NCBI RefSeq assembly: GCF_040958095.1
Contig: NC_091152.1
Span: 18,384,796-18,448,795, forward strand
Origin: Procambarus clarkii
Lineage: Eukaryota; Arthropoda; Malacostraca; Decapoda; Cambaridae
Reading direction: 5' to 3'
DNA length: 64,000 nt
Shown here piece by piece: positions 53,370 to 63,781 of the stretch (its first letter is position 1; each line of letters opens with the position of its first letter). A program made the position numbers and the translations under genes. The notes under the pieces are model-generated. The model made no database searches. It had not been told where the DNA came from and saw nothing but the letters and a program-made list of their open reading frames with translations.

Positions 53370-55600
53370 TCATTTATATTATTTCTCCAAGTCCTTACTA
53401 AAGTCAAAGACAAAGTTTTATTTCAGGTTATCATATATAGTACAGTAATTTATCTTGTAAAATTTATTGCTGCCTTACAGGATAGATACTTATCGTACAG
53501 TGTTGCCAGTTATAAAACAACTGTTTCAACGGTTGGAAGAAAACGCGCACAGAGTGGGGGACTTATTTTATTTGTTATAATAATAATAATAATTAATTAT
53601 TAATACAAATAATTAATTAATAATAATAATCATAATAATAAATGATTAATTATAATTGACAATCCTTAAATGAAGAAGCCTAGTAGCTCATTATAACGAA
53701 TAAATAGATGATTAAAGTGGATAATTAATTATGGTGACTAATAATGATTAGTGAATAACCATAAATTATTATACAGAAATAAAATTATTGTATAGCCGTT
53801 ATAATGATTAAATCAAATACAATGAAGAGAGATCTCGTATTCTTGGCTTATCACTTTGGGGGTTCCGTCGGAGCACCCCCAATCCCGTGAGGGCCAGCGG
53901 CGCGGAACCCCCACCCCTGAAGGGCGAGCGGAAGCTGGCTGCTGTAGGTAGGAACATGACATCTCGCTACCGTGGCCGTAAGCGTGCCCGTACGCCCGGA
54001 GAGGCCATTAAAAAACAATCAGGTTTTCCTGACTGAAAAAGGTACCAATCCGGGTCTACTAGACAGATGCTGCTAAGAGACGCAGCTCGCTTGGTGGGCC
54101 GACGGAGCTCCAACTTAACGAGCCGTGGAGCAGAGAGGCGGGTTGGCCCACCGACTGTGCCCTGGGAGGAGGACCTACTGCCGGGTTTGTACTCCAAGCA
54201 CGGAGCGCTTTCCACCATGGCGAATGACTGGGCGATCCCGGTTATATCTTCGTCGTAGTAGCCCGCCCTCCAGAGACCAGGCCTGGAAGGCTGGCCCCAG
54301 GGCGGGTGTGGGATGTGAATGCTGTCCACTCCGAGGCCGACTCCCCAGGGTCGACCCCGTGTCGACCCCGTGTCGGTCATTGTCGCTGTGGTGAGCCCCG
54401 CGGGTGTGGAGTGGAGGTGTCGGCTTAGAAGCGTGTCGGTCACCTCCCAGGATACCTCTCGTGGTGGCACGACATCAGTGGTCCGCCTCTCGGGCCCCCA
54501 CCACGTGGTCCTCAATCATTCATGGTGTTCCTCATGCGCGTTCTATCGTAGATCTGAAAGTATTAAGGCAGTAAGGGTGGGCAGAAGCTGGCATGCAGAT
54601 GCAGTGGTAACGTGTAAGGCAAGGGCACAGTTGAGGGGGACCTACACCATAAGTGTACTGCTGGCAACTTAGGCTGCAAGAATGGGGATAACTGGATGTA
54701 ACACGTGTTGCGAAAGGCAGGAATGGGTAGACTTCAATGAAGTCCCAAGCATAACGGAGTGGGGAGTAACTTAGAAGCCTAGTGATGATACTGCCAGAAA
54801 CAAAAGTGCTAACTCCTGGGACAATCGGACGCCTCCTCAGCGGGAACTAAGAGAAATAGTGAATGTCGGCGTCAAGTAGTTAGTAAGTTAGTTAGTTAGT
54901 AGTTAGTTAGTTAGCTCCAGCACATCAACTACTAATAATAAGACAAATTATAAGTCAATGTTAAACCACAGAGCTGACAGTGGACTGGAGGTGGCCCCAA
55001 ATGACTGCATTAGAGTGCAACGATGCCCATATCGCTATGCAGCGGGTAAATACTAAATAACACTAACAGGCCAAGGTAAGAGGATGGTAAGGGGGCATCG
55101 AACTGCACACTTATGCACAAATAAGACGAATCAGAACTGTAAGGAAATTATTATTAAGAATGGAGAGAAAATGCGATCTTCCCTTCTTCCCCGTGAAAAT
55201 CCTCGGCTGGGACACGCCATCTGGAGGCTCGGCAGCTGGACCATTTCAGCTGCGGCATCTTCGGGTGGACACCGCTAGGTGTCAACTTCAGCAGCTGGGA
55301 CATCGTCGGCTGGATACCTCCTTCCGGAGCCTCAGCTGCTGGATCATCGGCTGGAACCTCGTTAGCAGGAACATCAGCAGCTGAGCCTCGATCATCGGCC
55401 GTAACACTACCAGCTGGGCCATCAACTGCTGGATCATCGGCAGGGACTACATCAGCCGGAACATCAGCAGCTGGGTCTGCCCGCAGGCAGGCAAACAAAT
55501 GAGGGTCAAAAAAAATATATATAATAACCAGAATAAAATGTAGGACTGTAAAGTCACGTAATAAGTAGTAAGACCACTGCCTGAAATCACTTGCCCTGTT
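53370..55600. other. Unassigned region with GC-rich block
   Basis: 53570-53800 is AAT/TTA-rich. 53850-54520 is GC-rich with a foldback GGGGGTTCC/GGAACCCCC (53868-53911) and open frames on both strands that match nothing I recognise. 54870-54915 is a GTTA/GTAG repeat. 55200-55490 is an imperfect GCTGGATCATC/GCTGGAACATC repeat giving an Ala/Asp/Pro-rich minus frame. It could be retroelement or intergenic. No gene is claimed. Confidence 0.4.
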
Positions 55601-55618
55601 TAACATAAAACAGTCAGG

Positions 55619-55889
55619 CTCCGTGGTGTAGTGGTAAGACACTCGCCTGGCGTTCCGCGAGCGCTATGTCATGGGTTCGTATCCTGGCCGGGGAGGATTT
55701 ACTGGGCCCAATTCCTTAACTGTTGCCCCTGTTTAACTCAACAGTAAAATGTGTACTTGGTTGTAACAACGATTCTTCGCGGCGGGGATCGTATTCCAGG
55801 GACCTGCCCGAAACGCTACGCGTACTAGTGGCTCTACAAGAATGTAACAACTCTTGTATATATCTCAAAAAAAAAAAAAAAAAAAAAAA
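55619..55889 (+). mobile_element. tRNA-derived SINE (family A), young copy
   Basis: Head: CTCCGTGGTGTAGTGGTAAG (A box) and CATGGGTTCGTATCCTGG (B box). Middle: CAACAGTAAAATGTGTACTT. Tail: CTGCCCGAAACGCTACGCGT, ACTAGTGGCTCTACAAG and CTTGTATATATCTC followed by poly-A. AACATAAA at 55602-55609 and 55888-55895 may be the target duplication. The 248-bp body differs from 63264-63511 at three positions. Confidence 0.92.
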
Positions 55890-56099
55890 CATAAATAAAT
55901 ATGGGATAAATAAATATGTGGGATGATAATAAACAGAGAAAAGTGAATAGACATAATGACTGATTAATAATTGAGACTTCATTTGTGTGTACTCTGACAT
56001 TGCATTGGCAACTTGCACTAGGCTCCATCAACAATGTGCCACGACTCGTTCTCTCTAGTTGCATCTTTGCAGCACTGGCGCACTGCTCAGTTATGTTAT

Positions 56100-57420
56100 A
56101 CGACATCGAGTAATGTGGTACAGCAGTTGTTCTCTATCCAATAATTAATAAGAACAGGTGGAGAACGATTATAATAAAGAATAATAAGTGTATGTTTTGT
56201 AGTGTATCAGCCGAGGAGGAGGCGGACAAGAGGTCGCCGAGTCCGCGGGCGCGCTCTTAAGTACCCTGCTCGATGCGCGCGCAACTTAGGTGGTTAGACA
56301 CAACTCACTGTAATACGTTTTCTTCCCACAGAAACTTCACCGCTTGAGAACCAGTGTCTATTTCTCGTGCATATTGCCACATCACTTACAAGGCAGTCTA
56401 ATAATCCTCACTTATTGGTTCGCCTACAGAGTACTCTCATTTTTCTCCCATTGATATTTTGCATTTATATAATATTCAATATGTTTAGGTTAGCCACATT
56501 TCGTGCTAACCCGGAGGAGGAGCTCCACACGTTAATTCGTGCTACTAGAGCAGAATTGATAACATTGACAACAGAGTATCTCATCACTCCTCCCCATGGG
56601 GTCACCAAAGCTGAGCGTCATAACCTGATTGTATATCACCTTGCAGACCATGACCTTATTACTCCAGAGCAGCAGGACCAACATAGAGTTGCTGATAAAA
56701 TCACACTCACACACATGAAACTAAAAATCAAGTTAGCACAACTAGAAGCTGCTGCCGATGAACGCCAACGGGAGATGAGACGACAAGAGGCTGAATTAGC
56801 CCGTCAACGTGAACGAGAACAACGCCAGCTACAAGAACAAGAAGCTGAACTACAACGTGCTCGTGAACAAGAACGACTCCAGATCCAGCAACAAGAAGCT
56901 GAACTGCAACGTCAACGTCAAGAACAAGAAGCTGACTTACAACGTCTAAGAGAAGTATAACGACTACAAATCCTAGCTCAAGAACATCAACTCAAGAGAC
57001 AACAAGAGGAGGATGGAGTTGGCATCACATTACGCTTGGAACAAGGTAGATCAAACACCGCGCTCGAGTTCCGGCGCCAGGAGTTACAACATGAAAGTCC
57101 CCACCTCTCTCAGCGCCGTGAAGCAGAAGCCAACTTACTGATATGTTTTAAGCCTACAGATTGTATTAAAATGATGCCGCCTTTTGTAGAGGCAGAAGTA
57201 GATTCATTTTTTGTGTCATTCGAGGCCTTGGCCACCCAGTTACAATGGCCTAGGAATCAATAGTCTATACGTATCCGGTCACACCTTACAGGAAGAGCTG
57301 CCTTAACACTCAGTACTCTTGCAAACGAGACTGACTATAATATACTCAAGCAAGCTGTCCTTGAGGCGTTTCTACTTTCCACTGAGAGCTACCGACGACG
57401 CTTATAGTTTAACATCTCCT
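56100..57420 (+). pseudogene. LTR-retroelement gag remnant
   Basis: From ATG 56481 the frame reads MFRLATFRANPEEELHTLIR and LITPPHGVTKAERHNLIVY, then a long Glu/Gln/Arg coiled coil (56740-56960, repeats of QEAELQR). After a stop at 56958 it continues CFKPTDCIKMMPPFVEAEVD, SFFVSFEALATQLQW, a stop at 57261, then LANETDYNILKQAVLEAF and YRRRL. The FVEAEVDSFFVSFE segment is the capsid-like part of Ty3/gypsy-type Gag. The reading is cut at about 57420 by the tail of a LINE. No protease, RT or integrase follows. An LTR was not identified. Confidence 0.7.
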
Positions 57421-57422
57421 CA

Positions 57423-57501
<79 letters not shown>

Positions 57502-57515
57502 ACAAATAAATAAAT
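57421..57515. repeat. TAAA/TTTA repeat, LINE tail
   Basis: About 22 units of AAAT on the plus strand. On the minus strand they are the TTTA 3' tail of the LINE that follows. Confidence 0.95.
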
Positions 57516-60500
57516 GTTTATTTAGGTAAGGTACATACATACAAGAGATTTTACAAAGATTGATGGATTTATAGATAGAGCTAGTACATACAATGCCTAA
57601 AGTCAGTATTACGCAAAGCGTTTCGGGCAGGAAAAACATTAATGACTAAAGCTTAATACTAATTGAGTATAAAGAATAAAATGTGTTGAGAACAAATAAA
57701 AATAGAGATAAAAGATGGAGGAACACGGCAGAAAAAGCAGCACAAATACAATTAGGTCGACAAACAGCGTTGTTTAAAAAAAAACATACATGGGTTGACA
57801 ATAGAAGGGTAAGGTAGGTTACAGGGAATTTATTAGGTAGTGATTCGTTTTTATCTTAAACTGGTTGAGAGAGGTACAGTCTTTAACATGATTGGGAAGG
57901 TCATTCCACATTCTGGGTCCCTTGATTTGTAGAGCATTTCTAGTTTGATTAAGTCGTACTCTAGGAATATCAAAACTGTATTTATTTCTGGTGTGGTGCT
58001 CATGGGTTCTGTTACAACCTTCTATGAAGCTTTTAAGGTCAGGATTGACATTACAGTTCAGCGTTTTATATATGTATAATACACATGAGAGAATGTGCAG
58101 TGACTTAATATCTAACATATTCAGAGATTTGAGTAGGGGTACCGAGTGATGTCTGGGGCCAGAGTTGGATATTGTCCTAATAGCAGCTTTGTGTTGAGTA
58201 ATAAGAGGACGTAAATGATTTTGGGTAGTAGAACCCCAAGCACAAATACCATAGTTGAGATATGGATAGATAAGGGAGTAATAGAGAGTCACCAGGGCAG
58301 GGCGTGGTACATAATATCTGATCTTAGAAAGAATGCCAACAGTTTTTGAAACTATTTTTGATATATTTAGAATGTGTCCCTGGAAATTCAGCTTATGGTC
58401 AATGAGAACGCCAAGGAATTTGCCATCTACTTTGTTACAAATTTGGGTATTATTTATCCTGAGATTTATTTGATTTGAGGATTTATTGCCAAACAGAATA
58501 TATAAAGTTTTGTCAATGTTGAGGGTGAGTTTGTTGGCAGTTAGCCAAAGATGGACTTTATTTAGCTCAGTATTTACAGTAGCATTTAGAGCAAGGGGGT
58601 CAGGACTGGAGTAAATGAAGGTTGTGTCGTCAGCAAATAGAATTGGTTTGAGGTGTTGGGAGGCATTTGGAAGGTCATTAATGTAGATGAGAAAGAGGAG
58701 AGGGCCAAGTATGCTGCCCTGGGGAACACCAATATTGATGGGTAGGGTGGGAGAAATTGAATTGTTCACAGAAACATACTGGAGCCTGTCAGTAAGGTAA
58801 GATTTGAGGTATTGTAGGGAGTGACCTCTGACTCCATAATGATGTAAATTTAAGAAGAAGGTTTTGGTGGTTGACAGTGTCAAAAGCTTTACGCAGGTCC
58901 ACAAATAACCCAACAGGGAACTCATATTTATCAAGAGCTGCATGAATCAAGTTAATCATACTAATAAGTGCATCGTTAGTGCTTTTTTGGGGTCTGAAGC
59001 CATTTTGACAAGAGCTAAGTATATTGTGTTTGGCTAGATAATAGTAAGGCTGCTTGTAGATTAGTTTTTCAAATATTTTTGACAAGTTAGGCAGGATTGA
59101 TATAGGTCTGTAGTCGTTAACATCTGTGAGATCACCACATTTGTGGACAGGCGTCACTCTCGCTATTTTTAGAATATCTGGAAAGGTTTGGAGTTCAAGT
59201 GACTTGTTGAAGAGCAATGCAATAGCAGGGGCTAAAGATCTGGAGGCTTTTTTGTAAATTAAAGTTGGTATCTCCTCGAGGGCACCAGACTTGGTTTTAA
59301 GGGAAAGGATTATCTCATTAACATCAGTGAAATTTGCAGGCGTTAGGTACAGAGACTGTGGATAGTTACCTGTAAGATAGTCCTTAACATCAGTACTGGA
59401 AGATGGAATATCATTTGCAAGGGATGACCCAATGGAAGAGAAGAACCTATTGAACTCAATAGCAGAATCAGAGGCTGAAAGCTCACCATCGTTATTGGAC
59501 AGGAGTATTGGTTTGTTATTTATAATCTTCTTTGATTCCAATATTTGTGAAATTGTGCTCCATGTTTTCCTAATGTTGCTCTTTATTTGGGTAAATTTAT
59601 CTTCGCAGTATTTAGTTTTGGCTCGTCTAATTATTTTTGATAGCAATAACGAGTAATTCTTTGAGAATTCTTTGGAGACGATTCCTAACCAATACTTCTT
59701 CTCAAGGTCATGTTTTTTATTAATGGATTTAAGTATTCCCTTTGTAAGCCAGGGATTGTTAAGCCTTTTGGTTGTGACTTGTTTCGTTAGCATATGACAG
59801 TGGATGTTATAAAGGCTGAGAGTTTTTTGAAGAAAAGATTGCACTGCTAGGTTGATGTCCCCTATGTTACCTAACTCGGACTCCCAGTTGACATTATCAG
59901 CAGCAGTTATAAAATTGCTATAACAGTTTCATTATGCAGCCTAAAGCTTATCTCCCTTGTCTCTAGAGGTGGTTTGTTAGTGTTAGGAGAAATGTGGGAT
60001 AATGGTCTGTAGTGCTATCGATGATTATACCTGAAGTAAGCGGAGAGGTTATGTTGGTCCAGATGTGATCTAGAGTCGTGGCAGTACTATCAGTGATTCT
60101 AGTAGGTCTAGTGATTAAGGGTATGAGGAAGCAGGAATTCATACAGTTGAGGAAGCTAACAGCAGTAGGGTGTTCTGGCTCGCAGAGATCAATATTAAAG
60201 TCCCCTGCGATAATTAGATGGTTTTTGTTCAGTCTGTTATCTAGTATTAGATTTCTAAGGTTTGAGTTGAATTCGGACACATCAGTGTTAGGAATTTTAT
60301 AAACTGCACCCACAGACAGGACAGACTCGGCACCCTTGACTCTGAAGCTGGCGAAGATATACTCCCCACAGCAGTCTCTAGTTCTAATTTCTTTTAAGCA
60401 TGTTAGTTCTTGGTGGTAGTAAAGAGCAGTGCCACCACCTCTTTGAAGTTGACGACAGTTGTGAATTGCCGAGTAGTTAGGCATGTTAAAGAGTTGAGTT

Positions 60501-60985
60501 TTGCTTTGATGTCCATTGAGTAGTATCCTCTTTCAACCATGTTTCAGTAAGTATAATAAAAGAGAATTTGTTGTCAATAGTTTCAATCAAGGCACTAACA
60601 TCATCGAAGTGTTTACTTAGTGATCTTACATTCAAGTTAATTACAGAGATATTATGATTATGTGTTAAAACATTGTTTACATCATGTGCTGTAAAATATC
60701 TGCAATTTTGATCATTAAAGTGATGATTGTCATAGATAGTGGATAAGAGGTATAGTTCTGGGTCTATACTTGTCTGCATAAGAGGGCTGGTTGTAGGAAA
60801 CCAAGGCAAGGCAATTACAAAATAAACCAATTTTGATATAAAAGGAGGGAAAAATATAAATATATACAAGACAAACACAAACGAACAAAAAAATGAGGTA
60901 AATTGCTTACAAGTGCTCTCAGGTACACTGAAAGAAATAATTTGCATTTTGAGACACAGGGAAAGCCAGGGGTACAATGTAGTAA
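57421..60985 (-). mobile_element. CR1-like LINE, near full length, frameshifted
   Basis: On the minus strand, in order: an endonuclease start (ISVINLNVRSLSKHFDDVSA, FIILTETWL) at 60660-60520, the endonuclease body in another frame (GGTALYYHQEL, HLIIAGDFNIDLCEP, TTLDHIWTNI, TDHYPTF) at 60484-59963, RT at 59844-58800 (LNNPWLTKGILKSINKKHD, RPISILPNLSKIFEKLIY, FVDLRKAFDTVNH), and after a frameshift near 58845 NIGVPQGSILGPLLFLIYI, ILFADDTTFIYSS and the C-terminus to 57819. A 3' UTR and TTTA tail follow. At least three frame breaks inactivate it, but motifs are well kept. It lies inside the gag remnant. Confidence 0.9.
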
Positions 60986-61232
60986 GGGAGTATGGTGAGG
61001 CTAGGCAACCTAGGTAATAATGAAACTGTGTAATAATAAAATAAAAAAAACTGTGTGACTCACCATAGATGTAAAGTGCCTTGTATAGTGACTGTTATGA
61101 TCCTCCTGTTGAATCACTTGTGATATAAAACAAGATTATTGATATGTATATGTATTTGTGTGCATGTATGTAGTTAAATGTACATGTGTATGTAACATTA
61201 ACAATTGTGCAGCTAGCTTCACATGACTGTCA

Positions 61233-61350
61233 CTTGCTTAGATAAACAAACTCTGGGATTCCGTTCCTGAACAGATTACGTGCCTCTGTAACCCTTTCCA
61301 CCACTGCCCACGGGATGGCTATAGGGTGTAGAATAAAGAAATGAAATGAA
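61233..61350 (+). mobile_element. LINE 3' UTR fragment upstream of metallothionein
   Basis: CTTGCTTAGATAAACAAACT, then GATTCCGTTCCTGAACAGAT, GCCTCTGTAACCCTTTCCAC and GGGTGTAGAATAAAGAAATG match 48415-48535 in order. It ends about 85 bp before the metal-response element. Confidence 0.7.
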
Positions 61351-61433
61351 TTGATGAAATATTTAGAGAGTTTGTTTAGGTGAGTCTGCCCATCATGGCG
61401 GGTGTCTGGGGGGGGGGGGCTGGGGGCAGGGGC

Positions 61434-61443
61434 TGCACACGGC
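61434..61443 (+). promoter_or_regulatory. Metal-response element
   Basis: TGCACACGGC fits the MRE core TGCRCNC and its GGC extension, the binding site of MTF-1 in animals. It lies 60 bp upstream of the predicted start. A weaker site (inverted, one mismatch) overlaps 61453-61460. Confidence 0.75.
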
Positions 61444-61462
61444 ACAGCGGCCCCGGCGCACA

Positions 61463-61497
61463 TATAAGGCAGCGGCCTGGCCACCGTGACATCAGTC
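61463..61497 (+). promoter_or_regulatory. Metallothionein core promoter (TATA plus initiator)
   Basis: TATAAGG begins at 61463 and TCAGTC, the arthropod initiator, at 61492. The distance from the TATA T to the initiator A (61494) is 31 bases, the normal spacing. Predicted 5' UTR is 61494-61560. Confidence 0.82.
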
Positions 61498-61560
61498 TGC
61501 TCCCAGCACCCCACGTTATCACACACTTCTATACGCTCGTCTACCTCACTCTACACCACC

Positions 61561-61582
61561 ATGCCTGGACCCTGTTGCAACG
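61561..61582 (+). CDS. MT: Metallothionein exon 1
   Basis: Binds zinc, copper and cadmium through cysteine thiolates, for metal storage and detoxification in the cytosol. Exon 1 reads MPGPCCN plus one base and ends at the donor GTAATT. MPGPCC is the typical start of crustacean metallothioneins. Spliced to exon 2 it gives MPGPCCNGNCECAAGGC with phase kept. ACCACC before ATG is a good start context. The gene has the TATA, initiator and metal-response element described at 61434-61497. Confidence 0.92.
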
Positions 61583-61645
61583 GTAATTATATATCATCTT
61601 TCTTGCAGTTTGGTGTAATTTGTGGATTATTTTTATTATTGAGCA

Positions 61646-62797
61646 TGCTCATCCTGGGAGTGGTAGTGTATTGTGCACCCCATACTCATCCTGTGAGTGG
61701 TAATTTATTGTGCACCCCATACTCATCCTGTGAGCGGTAGTTTATTGTGCACCCCATACTCGTCCTGTGAGTGGTAATTTATTGTGCACCCCATACTCAT
61801 CCTGTGAGCGGTAGTTTATTGTGCACCCCATACTCATCCTGTGAGTGGTAATTTATTGTGCACCCCATACTCATCCTGTGAGCGGTAGTTTATTGTGCAC
61901 CCCATACTCATCCTGTGAGTGGTAATTTATTGTGCACCCCATACTCGTCCTGTGAGTGGTAATTTATTGTGCACCCCATACTCGTCCTGTGAGCGGTAGT
62001 TTATTGTGCACCCCATACTCATCCTGTGAGCGGTAGTTTATTGTGCACCCCATACTCATCCTGTGAGCGGTAGTTTATTGTGCACCCCATACTCGTCCTG
62101 TGAGCGGTAGTGTATTGTGCACCCCATACTCGTCCTGTGAGCGGTAGTTTATTGTGCACCCCATACTCATCCTGTGAGTGGTAGTTTATTGTGCACCCCA
62201 TACTCATCCTGTGAGTGGTAGTGTATTGTGCACCCCATACTCATCCTGTGAGTGGTAGTGTATTGTGCACCCCATACTCATCCTGTGAGTGGTAGTTTAT
62301 TGTGCACCCCATACTCATCCTGTGAGCGGTAGTTTATTGTGCACCCCATACTCATCCTGTGAGCGGTAGTTTATTGTGCACCCCATACTCATCCTGTGAG
62401 CGGTAGTTTATTGTGCTCCCCATACTCATCCTGTGAGCGGTAGTTTATTGTGCACCCCATACTCATCCTGTGAGCGGTAGTTTATTGTGCTCCCCATACT
62501 CATCCTGTGAGCGGTAGTTTATTGTGCACCCCATACTCATCCTGTGAGCGGTAGTTTATTGTGCACCCCATACTCATCCTGTGAGCGGTAGTTTATTGTG
62601 CTCCCCATACTCATCCTGTGAGCGGTAGTTTATTGTGCACCCCATACTCATCCTGTGAGCGGTAGTTTATTGTGCTCCCCATACTCATCCTGTGAGCGGT
62701 AGTTTATTGTGCACCCCATACTCATCCTGTGAGCGGTAGTTTATTGTGCACCCCATACTCATCCTGTGAGCGGTAGTTTATTGTGCTCCCCATACTT
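61646..62797. repeat. 37-bp minisatellite in metallothionein intron 1
   Basis: About 31 units of GTGCACCCCATACTCATCC followed by TGTGAGCGGTAGTTTATT (37 bp, as seen at 61673 and 61710). Variants are AGTGG/AGCGG, ACTCATC/ACTCGTC and GCACC/GCTCC. The GCTCC variant alternates with GCACC at 62400-62790. No coding role. Confidence 0.95.
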
Positions 62798-63263
62798 ATA
62801 CTTATACTCCCCATATCTGCACCCGTGGTGCGGTGTAGGGAACCACTAGTGTATATGGTCTGAGAGAGTGCAGATCAGTTGTTTTCAGTTATTTCATTAT
62901 TAGTTATATAATTTATTTGCCATTTCACGTAACGTAAGTTTAGATCTATGTAAATGAGTCAATTTTCACACAGTATAAGGTATAGTGTTGTATGTGTGGC
63001 AGTCTGTGTCTACACACTTTACACTTTACGTCATGTGGATGCCTGTACGAGCACAACTCCCAGAGATATTTGTAACCAAGTCGTGTTCGAACTGTGACAA
63101 CGTCTGTCACTCAAGTAATTTTGTCACGTGCCCGATACAAGTGTTTTGTTTTACACATTTCATTGTGATAAACAATGGATCTGCCAAGTTGCTGTTTGCA
63201 CTCTTCTGCGTACACACTTTCCTAAAGTTTGCGCTACGTGGACACTTTGTCTTTGTCCTTTGT
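62798..63263. other. Metallothionein intron 1, middle
   Basis: No gene or repeat recognised. The open frame running through 62985-63392 crosses into the SINE and has no family motif. Confidence 0.5.
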
Positions 63264-63524
63264 CTCCGTGGTGTAGTGGTAAGACACTCGCCTGGCGTTC
63301 CGCGAGCGCTATGTCATGGGTTCGTATCCTGGCCGGGGAGGATTTACTGGGCGCAATTCCTTAACTGTTGCCCCTGTTTAACTCAACAGTAAAATGTGTA
63401 CTTGGTTGTAACAAGGATTCTTCGCGGCGGGGATCGTATTCCAGGGACTTGCCCGAAACGCTACGCGTACTAGTGGCTCTACAAGAATGTAACAACTCTT
63501 GTATATATCTCAAAAAAAAAAAAA
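63264..63524 (+). mobile_element. tRNA-derived SINE (family A) in metallothionein intron
   Basis: Body 63264-63511 plus A tract. It carries the same A and B boxes, middle and tail as the 55619 copy, with three base differences by my count. It is inserted in sense orientation, 180 bp before exon 2. No clear target duplication was seen. Confidence 0.92.
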
Positions 63525-63703
63525 TTACACAGAGCCAAACACTTTATTCAAAATTTTAAATGACAGCAATCTTTCCATCTGTTGTTGTTTTATATTCAGG
63601 TTCTCTGAACCAAATGTTGACGTGGCTACAGTGAGCCTGTACAGCTGTATCTTCCCCAGCCTCAAGGTGTTCTGTGTGGTACTTAAGGCGTGCTGTGTTT
63701 CAG

Positions 63704-63781
63704 GTAACTGTGAGTGTGCTGCCGGCGGGTGCAAGACTGGCTGTGTGTGCACCTCATGCCGCTGTGCACCCTGCGACAAGT
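63704..63781 (+). CDS. MT: Metallothionein exon 2
   Basis: The acceptor TGTGTTTCAG precedes 63704 and the donor GTAAGT follows 63781. It reads (G)NCECAAGGCKTGCVCTSCR, CAPCDK and the first base of the next codon, expected to be Cys. With exon 1 this supplies ten cysteines in C-x-C and C-x-x-C patterns and most of the first metal cluster. Crustacean metallothioneins are usually 58-59 residues, so about 25 residues, the second cluster, must lie in a third exon beyond 64000. Confidence 0.95.

Noticed and set aside
55160-55642. Ala/Asp/Pro-rich 162-codon minus frame as a gene
   Set aside because: It follows an imperfect GCTGGATCATC repeat. No conserved domain, start context or splice evidence.
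62985-63392. 135-codon plus frame in metallothionein intron 1
   Set aside because: It crosses unique intron sequence into a SINE, with no domain and no regulatory context.
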